64,000 nucleotides of DNA, taken from assembly GCA_903900265.1 (NCBI GenBank), contig CAIUMM010000076.1, positions 1 to 64,000 of the forward strand. The letters are read 5' to 3'. The stretch is from an uncultured Pseudomonadota bacterium. GTDB lineage: Bacteria > Myxococcota_A > UBA796 > SXON01. Below are positions 1 to 7,548 of the stretch, piece after piece; position 1 is the first letter of the stretch, and each line of letters opens with the position of its first letter. The notes under the pieces are model-generated. The model ran no database searches and was not told where the DNA came from. It was given only the letters and a program-made list of their open reading frames with translations. Both the position numbers and the translations under genes were made by a program.

Positions 1-159
1 ATACCGTCGGATCTTGATTCGGATTGTTCCTCGCCTGTGTCCGACGCGTCTGGCTTCGTTGGTTTTCCTCGCCTGCCCCGGCAGGCTTCGTCAAATCCGC
101 CTTGCCATCCACGCCGGCCTCGACGGCGATCCACCAATCCGAATCATCGACCGCCGGTA

Positions 160-810
160 TCAGACCAGCGCGTCTTCGATCGTGTAGACGCCTGCAGGCT
201 TGCCGATGATCCACCGCGCCGCGCGCACCGCCCCGGCCGCGAACACCGCGCGGCTCGTCGCGACATGAGCGAGCTCGATGCGCTCTCCCGGCCCGCACAA
301 ATAGGCCCGATGCTCGCCGACGATGTCCCCGCCGCGCACCGAATGCACGCCGACGACGCCGGCGTTGCGCAAACCGTCGTGCCCACGGTGCATCGGCCCC
401 AAGCCCTCGATCAGCCGAAGCGCGGTTCCGCTGGGCGCGTCGCGCTTGTGCTTGTGGTGCAGCTCGACCAGCTCGACGTCATAGTCGGGGAGCGCGGCGT
501 GCGCGGCCACCAACAGGCGCCGCAGCACCGCGACGCCCACGGAGAAGTTCGCGGCGTGGAGCAACGGCACCGGCGATGACGTAGGCACGGCCATGCCCGT
601 CGTGCCGCTGACGACCGGACACTGCGCGACCGAGAGCAAGCGCGCGAAGCCCTCAGGCGCCGAGAAGTCAATCACCACGTCGGCGCTGAGATCCGCGGGC
701 AAGTCCCAGCCGGCGGTCCACGCGAGGTCCAGATCCGGCGCCGCGACGACTTCGTCGACGACGAGGCGACCCATACGACCGGTAGCCCCGTGGACGCCGA
801 CGCGGATCAC
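160..810 (-). CDS. dapB: 4-hydroxy-tetrahydrodipicolinate reductase
   Basis: NAD(P)H-dependent reduction of the DapA product in the diaminopimelate/lysine pathway, supplying peptidoglycan and lysine; cytosolic. The N-terminus carries the nucleotide-binding GATGRMG motif (residues about 7-13). The family signature, from VELHHKHKRDAPSGTA, holds the catalytic His/Lys region. At about 216 aa it is shorter than the E. coli enzyme (273 aa) but similar to known short DapBs. The start is taken as the GTG at 810, which shares its G with the TAG stop of dapA (TAGTG), implying translational coupling; the frame stays open further upstream but that stretch is antisense-like and lies inside dapA. It is the last gene of a long minus-strand run. 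Identification is secure; the start is inferred. Confidence 0.95.
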   Translation of the reverse strand: MIRVGVHGATGRMGRLVVDEVVAAPDLDLAWTAGWDLPADLSADVVIDFSAPEGFARLLSVAQCPVVSGTTGMAVPTSSPVPLLHAANFSVGVAVLRRLLVAAHAALPDYDVELVELHHKHKRDAPSGTALRLIEGLGPMHRGHDGLRNAGVVGVHSVRGGDIVGEHRAYLCGPGERIELAHVATSRAVFAAGAVRAARWIIGKPAGVYTIEDALV

Positions 811-1673
811 TATTCCATCCCGTCGAGCAGCCCTGCCGGCGGCGCGCTGCCCGCCATCAGCGGCATCCGCAAAACCGGCGAGCACAGGCCCATCGCCGCC
901 AGCGCCATCTTGCACGGCACCGGGTTCGACTCGGAGAACAACCAACCAACGAGCGCGTACAACGCGGCATGTTCGGCCCGCGCCGCGGCGACATCGCCCC
1001 GCTGCCACGCGTTCCACACCGCGACCGTCCGCCGAGGCGCGACGTTCGAGAGCACCGAGATCACCCCGGCCCCGCCCACCGACAGCAGCGGCATCCACGT
1101 GAAGTCGTCGCCCGACAAGGTCGCGCACGAAGCCGCACCGAGCGCAGCCATGAAGTCCTGCCCGTAGATCAGATCGCCCGTCGCCTCTTTACAGCCTACG
1201 ACGCCGGGGATTCGGCACAGCTCAGCGAGCAGCGCGGGCGTCAGACGCTGCCCGGTGCGCCCGGGCACATGGTAGACGATCAGCGGCAAGCCGACCGCAG
1301 CCGCAGCCGCCACATGGGCGCGCAAGCCAGCCGGCGTAGGCTTGTTGTAGTACGGCAGCACCAGAAGCCCGGAGTGCGCGCCCTGCGCCAACGCCAGCTT
1401 CACGTTCTGCACCGTGGAGCGGGTGTCATTCGTTCCGACGCCCATACACACGTGCGTTGAAGGCCCCGCCTCGGCGAGCGCCGCGCGGAGCAGGGCTTCC
1501 CGCTCGTCCGCGTCCAGCGTAGGCGATTCCCCGGTGGTGCCGGCCACCACGAGGCCGTGTACCCCGGCTTCTACCTGCCGACGACAGAGCCGCGACCACG
1601 CTGGCAAATCCAACGCGCCGTCCGGCGTCATTGGCGTGACCAACGCCGTCATTACGCCGAACGGACCCGCCAT
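810..1673 (-). CDS. dapA: 4-hydroxy-tetrahydrodipicolinate synthase
   Basis: Condenses pyruvate with aspartate semialdehyde, the first committed step of the diaminopimelate/lysine pathway. A 287-aa TIM barrel of normal family length. Visible motifs: GTTGESPTL near residue 45 (substrate binding), YYNKPTPAG (the YNxP motif), YHVPGRTG (active-site region) and the Schiff-base lysine in VVGCKEATGD. The ATG at 1673 shares its A with the TGA of the upstream outer-membrane gene (TGATG), and its stop overlaps the dapB start, so dapA and dapB are almost certainly co-translated. The presence of both enzymes in one operon is common. Confidence 0.96.
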   Translation of the reverse strand: MAGPFGVMTALVTPMTPDGALDLPAWSRLCRRQVEAGVHGLVVAGTTGESPTLDADEREALLRAALAEAGPSTHVCMGVGTNDTRSTVQNVKLALAQGAHSGLLVLPYYNKPTPAGLRAHVAAAAAVGLPLIVYHVPGRTGQRLTPALLAELCRIPGVVGCKEATGDLIYGQDFMAALGAASCATLSGDDFTWMPLLSVGGAGVISVLSNVAPRRTVAVWNAWQRGDVAAARAEHAALYALVGWLFSESNPVPCKMALAAMGLCSPVLRMPLMAGSAPPAGLLDGME

Positions 1674-3001
1674 CAGAACTCCACCGTTCCTACAACCTGA
1701 CCACCGAACGCGGGCTTGTCAAAGCCCCCGCCGAGATCGGTGTTCTCATACTTGCTGTAGAATTTTCCGGGCAGCATCACCGCGCCGGTCGCGCGCACCC
1801 AGAGGTGCGGGAACGGATCGTAGCGCAGGGACAGGGCAAACTCGTTGCCGTACCCATGACGCCCATCGGTAGACGCCGGCCCCTTGGCGAGCGTAGCGGT
1901 GGTCCAGGCCAGCTTGGCCTGCACGTTGGGGAGCAAGTTGTAGTGCACGGAAGGGTGCAGGTAGATCGCGTTGGAGATGCCGTCCCCGGTGAGCGCGGCG
2001 TCGTAGGTGCGACCGCCGTTGGAGTCATTCGCGACCTTCGAAGCGAGCGTCGGCATCGGCTCTTCAAAGAGCAGCAGCGCGATGTCATGGTTGGAGTCGA
2101 AGGTGAAGGTGTGCTCCTTCTTGTCGTCGGGATCGACATCGCCACCCGCGACACCGAACTCAACCTCGCCGCCCAGCTTGTCCGCCTGCATCGACGCGTT
2201 GATCATCGCGCCGAACGCCATCTGGCTGATGTCGTTGGCGCCGGTCTCCAAATTGCCGCCACCGAACTTGCCCACCGCTTCTAGCTCGGCGCGCAACGGC
2301 CCGATCTGAGCGAAGCCCCACACGTCACCCGTGTAGGCGTTCCACTTCATCGAGGGCTGGTAGCGGTAGCTGTTGAGCAAGCCAAAGCCCGCGGTCTCGC
2401 TGCGGTATCCGAACGCGAGCGACGCCGACTGCATGTCGTCCTCGGCGTTCAGGAAGCCTTCGTACTGCTGATCCCACGCCGCGAGCACAAAAACTTGCTG
2501 CACGGTGTGCGACCACTGCACGCGGGTGGCGGTGTCGCCGTGGCGACTGTCCGGGGTGTTCCCCGCGTTCCAGAGGATCCCGGCGCCCCACTCCATCGGC
2601 ATGCGACCGGCGGAAAAGTGACCGTACGGCGTGATCGCCTCGCCCCACGCGCGCACGGCGACGAGGCTGTCACTTTCCGTCGCGACGCCGTCCGAGTCGG
2701 CCATCGCGGTCGGCTCCCCGGTGATCGCGTCGGTCGTGTCTGCGGTGGTCTGGCCCCACAAGGTGTACGGATAAAGGTCAAGCTGGGCGTGCAACGCCGC
2801 ATGTTCGCTCAACAGCCACGAAGGACGAACCGAGAAGCGATCGTTGACCCCCGCGGAGGTGCCCTCGGCGTATTCGTTGGTGTCCGAGAGCGAAAGGGAG
2901 CTGAACACATCCCCACGAGCACGGTAAAACCCTTCCCAAACCACCTCAGTTGCGTGAGCCGGTGATGCGGTCAAGGCGAGCGTAGCGACGAGCGTGAACA
3001 A
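1673..3001 (-). CDS. predicted outer-membrane beta-barrel protein
   Basis: No enzyme family recognised. From a TTG start at 3001 (GGAG about 8 bases upstream) the product is about 442 aa. It opens with a short signal peptide (FTLVATLALTASPAHA, cleavage after AHA), then continues with alternating polar/hydrophobic, aromatic-rich stretches (for example FYRARGDVFSSLSL, LHAQLDLYPYTLWG, HLWVRATGAVMLPG) and ends GTVEF with a terminal Phe, the usual BAM recognition residue. This pattern supports a porin-like barrel; it resembles large uncharacterised myxobacterial outer-membrane proteins. It lies between the caspase-like gene and dapA and overlaps dapA by one base. The frame extends upstream to an ATG at 3148, but that would place 49 Arg/Pro-rich residues before the signal peptide and overlap the caspase gene, so it was not used. 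Confidence 0.72.
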   Translation of the reverse strand: MFTLVATLALTASPAHATEVVWEGFYRARGDVFSSLSLSDTNEYAEGTSAGVNDRFSVRPSWLLSEHAALHAQLDLYPYTLWGQTTADTTDAITGEPTAMADSDGVATESDSLVAVRAWGEAITPYGHFSAGRMPMEWGAGILWNAGNTPDSRHGDTATRVQWSHTVQQVFVLAAWDQQYEGFLNAEDDMQSASLAFGYRSETAGFGLLNSYRYQPSMKWNAYTGDVWGFAQIGPLRAELEAVGKFGGGNLETGANDISQMAFGAMINASMQADKLGGEVEFGVAGGDVDPDDKKEHTFTFDSNHDIALLLFEEPMPTLASKVANDSNGGRTYDAALTGDGISNAIYLHPSVHYNLLPNVQAKLAWTTATLAKGPASTDGRHGYGNEFALSLRYDPFPHLWVRATGAVMLPGKFYSKYENTDLGGGFDKPAFGGQVVGTVEF

Positions 3002-3080
3002 GGGTTCTCCAACGGGCGGCCGGGGATAACCCGGGATCGTCGCACAGGGGGGATCGGGTTGCCGACCGCGCGCGTCTGGC

Positions 3081-4706
3081 CTACCCGCCCAGCCCCAAAC
3101 GCAGCCCGACGCCCCACGTCGGCACCGCCACCGGCGCGGTCGCCCCATCCGCGCTCGCCGACCAGGGCGTAGAGCCGGCCCAGCCGTCGGCGCGCAGGTT
3201 GAACGACAGCGTGCGGGTCGGGATCGCCGCGCCCAGCGAGAGCCCCGCCGAACCGGTCAGGCTCGCCTCGCGCCAGCCGTCCGGCAACGCAGGCCCGGCC
3301 GCAGCGCTCCGAAACGGCACGCGCAGGTCCAGCGAAGGGCCGATGAAAAAACGGCCCGGGTTCCACGCCCAGGTGCCGCCCACCCAGGCCTGTCCGGTCA
3401 GCAGCTCTCGTCCCGAGATGGTCCCGGTCGCCCCGCTCACGCCGACGTGCAGGTCCGGACGCCACATCGACGAGGTAGCGCCGCCCGGGCGCACCCAAGC
3501 AAGCTGGAGCGAAGGCGAGAGCGGCACGAACCCAGACAGACCCGTCGCGTCCACCCCGCCGAGGACCTCCCACGACGACGCCCGCTGCTGCATCAAGTCT
3601 TCGATCGCCAGCGTCGTGCCGGCCTTGACGCGCACCCGCTCCGACAGCACCGGACGGCCGTCCCCGGTCTGGACCTCAATGCGCTGCACCCCCGGCTCCA
3701 CCGCGTACAAACCGGGGAGCACGCCGCGCGAGGTGCCGTTCACGAACAGCCGCGCCTCGTGCAACAGCGAGTCGGTCGCGCTCACCAGCGCACGCTCGGC
3801 GCGACCGCGGAGCGTGGCCGGACCCGAAAGATAGATATCCTCGCGGCCGACGATCTTGTACTCGGCGCGGGGAACCTGCACTCCCTGCGTCCAGGAGATG
3901 GTGTGGTCGCGCGCATACTCATGCGCCTCGGCCACATCCACGAGCCCATCGCCGTCGAGATCGGCCTTGCCGGACACGAGCGCTTCAATCAGGAAGTGCG
4001 TGTAGACGCCGTTCCCGAGGGTCGCGTCCTCCATAGCCGGCTGAAAATACTGCGCCGCGTACAGCCGCGCCTCGGACTCGGAGACATCGCGGACGTCCCG
4101 GGGCGCCGGAACCTCGCCGCGTAAGCCTTGGACGAGCTGCGCGGTGGCCATGCCTAAGGACGAGCGGCCGCGCCCGTTGTGGCAGGTGTCGAGGATCAGC
4201 ACCCGGCGGCGTGCCGTCAGCGCGTTGACGCGATCTTCAAGCTCCTGAACGGCGAGCCCGGTGGCTTCGGGTTGATCGAGGCGCGCGTCGGACGGAAGAA
4301 ACCACAGCCGCGAACCCTCGACCGCATCGAGCGTGAGCGTGCCATGGCCGGACAGGTACAGCACAAAGGTGTCATCCCGCCCGAGGCCCGCGGTCGCGAC
4401 GTCAAAGGCGCGCAACAGCGCGGCGCGCGAGGTCGCGGCCTCGCCGAACACGGTGAACACGCGGTCGAACCCGCCGAGCGTCGGGCTCTGCAGCACCGCG
4501 CCGAGGTCGGTGGCGTCTTTGATCGGGTAGCGCAGGCCGGCGAGCTTGGGATCCGCGTAGTCCTGTACGCCGATCAGCAGGGCAACTCTGCGCGGAGCAA
4601 GCGCCTTGTTGACCGAAGACTGCACCGCGGGATCGGTGACCGGCACAGCCCCCGCCAGCGCGGCGTTGGCCCAAAGTGCGCACAACGCGACGATGGGCAG
4701 GCTCAT
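3081..4706 (-). CDS. secreted caspase-like (C14) protease with predicted C-terminal beta-barrel
   Basis: 541 aa. A signal peptide (about residues 1-18, ending ANAALA) leads into a caspase/metacaspase p20-like fold: VALLIGVQDY near 41, catalytic His in YLSGHGT (H121) and catalytic Cys in ILDTCHNG (C175). A single EF-hand-like DLDGDGLVDVAE (249-260) follows, fitting Ca2+ dependence as in some metacaspases. After about residue 290 comes a PEGA-like beta domain (RLFVNGTSRGVLPG), then about 170 residues of alternating beta strands ending GVGLRLGLGG that look like an outer-membrane barrel. Its ATG overlaps the upstream gene stop by ATGA. The position directly downstream of an ECF sigma factor and a membrane protein suggests regulation by that sigma factor. 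Caspase assignment is strong; the barrel is inference. Confidence 0.85.
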   Translation of the reverse strand: MSLPIVALCALWANAALAGAVPVTDPAVQSSVNKALAPRRVALLIGVQDYADPKLAGLRYPIKDATDLGAVLQSPTLGGFDRVFTVFGEAATSRAALLRAFDVATAGLGRDDTFVLYLSGHGTLTLDAVEGSRLWFLPSDARLDQPEATGLAVQELEDRVNALTARRRVLILDTCHNGRGRSSLGMATAQLVQGLRGEVPAPRDVRDVSESEARLYAAQYFQPAMEDATLGNGVYTHFLIEALVSGKADLDGDGLVDVAEAHEYARDHTISWTQGVQVPRAEYKIVGREDIYLSGPATLRGRAERALVSATDSLLHEARLFVNGTSRGVLPGLYAVEPGVQRIEVQTGDGRPVLSERVRVKAGTTLAIEDLMQQRASSWEVLGGVDATGLSGFVPLSPSLQLAWVRPGGATSSMWRPDLHVGVSGATGTISGRELLTGQAWVGGTWAWNPGRFFIGPSLDLRVPFRSAAAGPALPDGWREASLTGSAGLSLGAAIPTRTLSFNLRADGWAGSTPWSASADGATAPVAVPTWGVGLRLGLGG

Positions 4707-5371
4707 CGGTCGCTCCGCGGCGCCGGCACGTTCACCGCGGCTTCAAGGCTGCCACCGGCGAGGGTGGCGTGCACCACAAAGCGCGCCGCAGCGTCGCCCG
4801 CATCGAGCGCATACCCGGTAGGCAACGCGGAGGTCCCAGCGGCGACCGGGCCGCTCCACACCGTCGTCGTCTGGCCCGATGCGAGGCGCGTCAGCGCCAC
4901 GGTGGCCGGCGCGGGCAGGGTGACCTTGAAAACCAGCGTGTCCCCGGCGCCGTACGCGCCCGAAGGGTCCAGACGTGCGGTGCGCCCAACCGCACTGGCG
5001 GACACGACGGCGACGTCCAGCTCCAGCGCGCCCGGGCCGCTGGGGACCACGCCGCGCGGGACCAACGCCGCAGGATCCCCATGCTCCGGGGTCGCTACAC
5101 GGAGGAGCGCAGCCGCCGCCATCGCGAGGCCGAAGGACACCGCCGCAGGGCGCGCCCACCGAGCGGCGCGGGCGGTACGCGGAGGCCGCAGACGCGCTGG
5201 CGGGGTGATCGCCAGCGGCGGCAACGCGATCTCCGCGGTCGTAGCAGATCCGCCGACGTCGTCCCGCACGGCCTCGGCGAGCAATTCCCAATGCGCGGGG
5301 CTGCGACCACAGAGGTCCAACGGCCCAAACGCCGCGTCAAAAGCGGCGTCGTCGAGCCCAGGCGCGATCAC
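4703..5371 (-). CDS. single-pass membrane protein, candidate anti-sigma factor
   Basis: 222 aa with an N-terminal acidic cytosolic part (about 1-60), a basic Arg/Pro-rich stretch, one membrane segment (AVSFGLAMAAAALLRVA, about 76-93) and an extracytoplasmic beta-rich domain of about 120 residues. The outer domain (GDTLVFKVTLPAPATVALTR, then a GYALDAGD region) resembles DUF4384-type domains often found with caspase-like proteins. No HxxxCxxC zinc-binding anti-sigma motif is present. The GTG start overlaps the sigma-factor stop (GTGA) and its stop overlaps the caspase start (ATGA), so the three are a tight translational unit. Topology and position suggest an anti-sigma or signal-transmitting protein; that role is inference. 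Confidence 0.68.
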   Translation of the reverse strand: MIAPGLDDAAFDAAFGPLDLCGRSPAHWELLAEAVRDDVGGSATTAEIALPPLAITPPARLRPPRTARAARWARPAAVSFGLAMAAAALLRVATPEHGDPAALVPRGVVPSGPGALELDVAVVSASAVGRTARLDPSGAYGAGDTLVFKVTLPAPATVALTRLASGQTTTVWSGPVAAGTSALPTGYALDAGDAAARFVVHATLAGGSLEAAVNVPAPRSDR

Positions 5372-5895
5372 GCTGCACCCAGGATCTGCCGGAGCTGCAC
5401 GCGCGCACGAGACACTCGAGCGCGGGCGTTGTCCGCCGAGATGTCAAGCGCCTCAGCGAGCTCTGCGTGGTCCAAGCCGTGCATCGCCCCCAGCAAAAAC
5501 GCCTCTCTCAAGTGGGGCGGCAGCTGCGCGAGCGCGCGCTCGAGCATCAGCCGCTCTTCCGGAAAATCCCGTACTGGCAAGGGCAGCTCTTCTTCGAGCA
5601 GCACCAACGGACGACGCACCTGACGGCGTTGGTGGTCTCGAACCGCGTTGGTCGCGATGCGGAACAACCACGACCGGAACGTGCCGGAGCTCCGCGCCCA
5701 CGTCTGCTTGGCGCGATGCACCGAAAGAAACGCCTCCTGGAAACAATCCTCGGCGGCAGCTTCTTCGCGCGTCATACGCAAAACGAACCCGTAGAGCGGG
5801 GCGCGATGACGCTCGAACAGCGCGGTAAACGCGCGTTCGTTGCCGGCCTGAACCTGCTCCATAAGCTCCTCGTCGGTGGGGTCCTGCACCCGCAC
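5368..5895 (-). CDS. ECF-family RNA polymerase sigma factor
   Basis: Sigma-70-family extracytoplasmic-function factor, about 175 aa from the GTG at 5895. Region 2 is visible from DEELMEQVQAGNERAFTALF to AAEDCFQEAFLSVHRA, including the AEDCFQEAF core-binding segment and the FRSWLFRIATNAVRDHQRR region-2.4 DNA-binding helix. Region 4 is LPPHLREAFLLGAMHGLDHAEL followed by an ARARVSRARVQLRQIL helix. The start was chosen because GGGGAG lies 8 bases upstream; a longer frame begins with ATG at 5937 and would overlap lnt by 29 bases. It heads the block sigma - membrane protein - caspase and follows lnt closely. Probably transmits an envelope signal; target promoters not identified. Confidence 0.92.
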   Translation of the reverse strand: MRVQDPTDEELMEQVQAGNERAFTALFERHRAPLYGFVLRMTREEAAAEDCFQEAFLSVHRAKQTWARSSGTFRSWLFRIATNAVRDHQRRQVRRPLVLLEEELPLPVRDFPEERLMLERALAQLPPHLREAFLLGAMHGLDHAELAEALDISADNARARVSRARVQLRQILGAA

Positions 5896-5908
5896 GCTCC
5901 GCACTCCC

Positions 5909-7447
5909 CTACGCCGAGGGGGGTGAAAGTGTGACACCGAGCGGGCTCATCGACCGCGGATCGCCCCGATCGCGCCAGATCCGCAGCAGCGAGGCCGAGC
6001 CGATCAGCACGCACAACCACGGGAAAAGCCACCCTCCCCGGCGATAGAGCGTCTCCTGCGGCGCGATCGGAACGTCCACCACCTCGGCGACATCGGTGTA
6101 CGGCTCGCTGTAGTGGCTGAGGTCCCCGTTCGGCATCACCACCATCGAGACGCCAGTGTAGGCGATGCGCACCATGGGTCGTCCATTTTCCATCGCCTCC
6201 GCCGCGGAGAGCATCGCGTGCTGATGCGGCGCCGCCGTGTCGCCAAACCACGCGTCGTTGGTGATGTTCACATACAGATCGACGCCGTCCCCCATCGACC
6301 GCATTTGGCTGTCGAGGATGGCCTCGTAGCAGATCGGGGTAGAGAACTTGACACCATCGACCTCAAAAATATGCGGTTCGGTGCCGGCACGAAAATCACC
6401 GACGCCCTGAATGTAGGGACGCAGGTAGCTGGTCGGCCACGGCATGTACTCACCGAACGGCAGCGGGACCATCTTGTCATAGCGGTCGTTGAGGTTCCCC
6501 GCTTTGTCGAACATGTACGCGGAGTTCCAGTCCCGGCGACTGCCATCCGCGAGCTCTTCATGCGTGCCGCCGCCAAGCAGCAACGCGAACTTTCCCGACG
6601 ACGCCAGCCGCCCGAGCAGCGGCTGCAGGCGGGGCTCGGTGGGGTTGTAGAAGATCGAGCCCTCCGGCCACACCACAAGCTGTGGATGATCCGGAGCGAC
6701 CTTGCGCGTCAGCTCCACCCAGCTGTTCAACACGTCGGTGCCGCGCTCCCGCAGGCGCTTCACCATGCTGATGCCCTGCTGGATGATGCTCACGCGGAAC
6801 GTCGGGGCTGCGGCGATCTGCGCCGAGACATCGTTGTAGCGCCAACGTCCAAACCCGAGGTTGGCGAGGAACAGCACCGCAGCGAACGTCGCTGGACGCC
6901 ACACGCGCCCCCGGCTGAGGAGCAGCTCGGTGACCGCTGCGTTCACGAGGATCACGAGGAAGCTCACGCCCATGCTGCCGAGCACGCTGGCCAGCTGCCA
7001 CACCCACGGGCTGCGGTATTGCCCCACCCCTTGGAAGTACGGAAAAAGCTGCGGTTGAAGGCGCTCCGCCATCACCCAAACGCAGGTGAACAACGGCACC
7101 CACCACGCCCCGAAGCGCGCTCGCAGCGCAGGGAGAAACTGAAGCATCAAGCCATAGGGCAATCCGAACGCCGCAGAAAAAATCCCGAGGATCGCGACCG
7201 CCACCGGCATCGGCAACCCACCGAAAACGGTGATCGTGTCGGTGAGCCAGTTGAAAAGTGAAAAAACTGCGACGAAGCCAGACAGGTAGCCGATACGGAA
7301 CGCCTGCTTTCGATCGAGATCGTGCACGGCAAAAAACACGGGCACGAAGCTCACCCAGTGCAACCAGGCCCACGAATAGGGCGCGGAAACCAGCGTCAGC
7401 AGCAAGCCAGAGACGACAGCGAGGAGGGATCGGAGCCAGAACTTCAT
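5909..7447 (-). CDS. lnt: apolipoprotein N-acyltransferase
   Basis: Transfers the third acyl chain onto the N-terminal Cys of lipoproteins at the inner membrane, using phospholipid. 512 aa from the ATG at 7447 (MKFWLRSLLAVVSG). Five to six N-terminal membrane helices are followed by a nitrilase-like periplasmic domain with the Glu-Lys-Cys triad: VVWPEGSIFY (Glu), YDKMVPLPFGEYMPW (Lys) and PICYEAI (Cys). A C-terminal helix (WLFPWLCVLIGSASLLRIW) closes the protein, as in the family. It heads the minus-strand run leading into the ECF/caspase block. The many lipoproteins encoded in this window are natural substrates. Its promoter probably lies in the 101-base divergent gap before 7549. Confidence 0.96.
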   Translation of the reverse strand: MKFWLRSLLAVVSGLLLTLVSAPYSWAWLHWVSFVPVFFAVHDLDRKQAFRIGYLSGFVAVFSLFNWLTDTITVFGGLPMPVAVAILGIFSAAFGLPYGLMLQFLPALRARFGAWWVPLFTCVWVMAERLQPQLFPYFQGVGQYRSPWVWQLASVLGSMGVSFLVILVNAAVTELLLSRGRVWRPATFAAVLFLANLGFGRWRYNDVSAQIAAAPTFRVSIIQQGISMVKRLRERGTDVLNSWVELTRKVAPDHPQLVVWPEGSIFYNPTEPRLQPLLGRLASSGKFALLLGGGTHEELADGSRRDWNSAYMFDKAGNLNDRYDKMVPLPFGEYMPWPTSYLRPYIQGVGDFRAGTEPHIFEVDGVKFSTPICYEAILDSQMRSMGDGVDLYVNITNDAWFGDTAAPHQHAMLSAAEAMENGRPMVRIAYTGVSMVVMPNGDLSHYSEPYTDVAEVVDVPIAPQETLYRRGGWLFPWLCVLIGSASLLRIWRDRGDPRSMSPLGVTLSPPSA

Positions 7448-7548
7448 CGCCGGCGTGGATAACCCGTGCACGCGACGCGCAGGTGACCTGACAAGGACAG
7501 CCGCCGCCAACTCGACGACACGTTATCTTCGCGCAATTCGGAAGCACT

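Noticed and set aside
16-145. 11-bp inverted repeats GATTCGGATTG (16-26) and CAATCCGAATC (135-145)
   Set aside because: Too short and too far apart to claim an element; only 159 bases of flank are visible and no gene or T-run accompanies them.
4703-5371. Zinc-finger anti-sigma factor
   Set aside because: No HxxxCxxC motif and no Cys pair in the cytosolic part; anti-sigma role left as inference from position.
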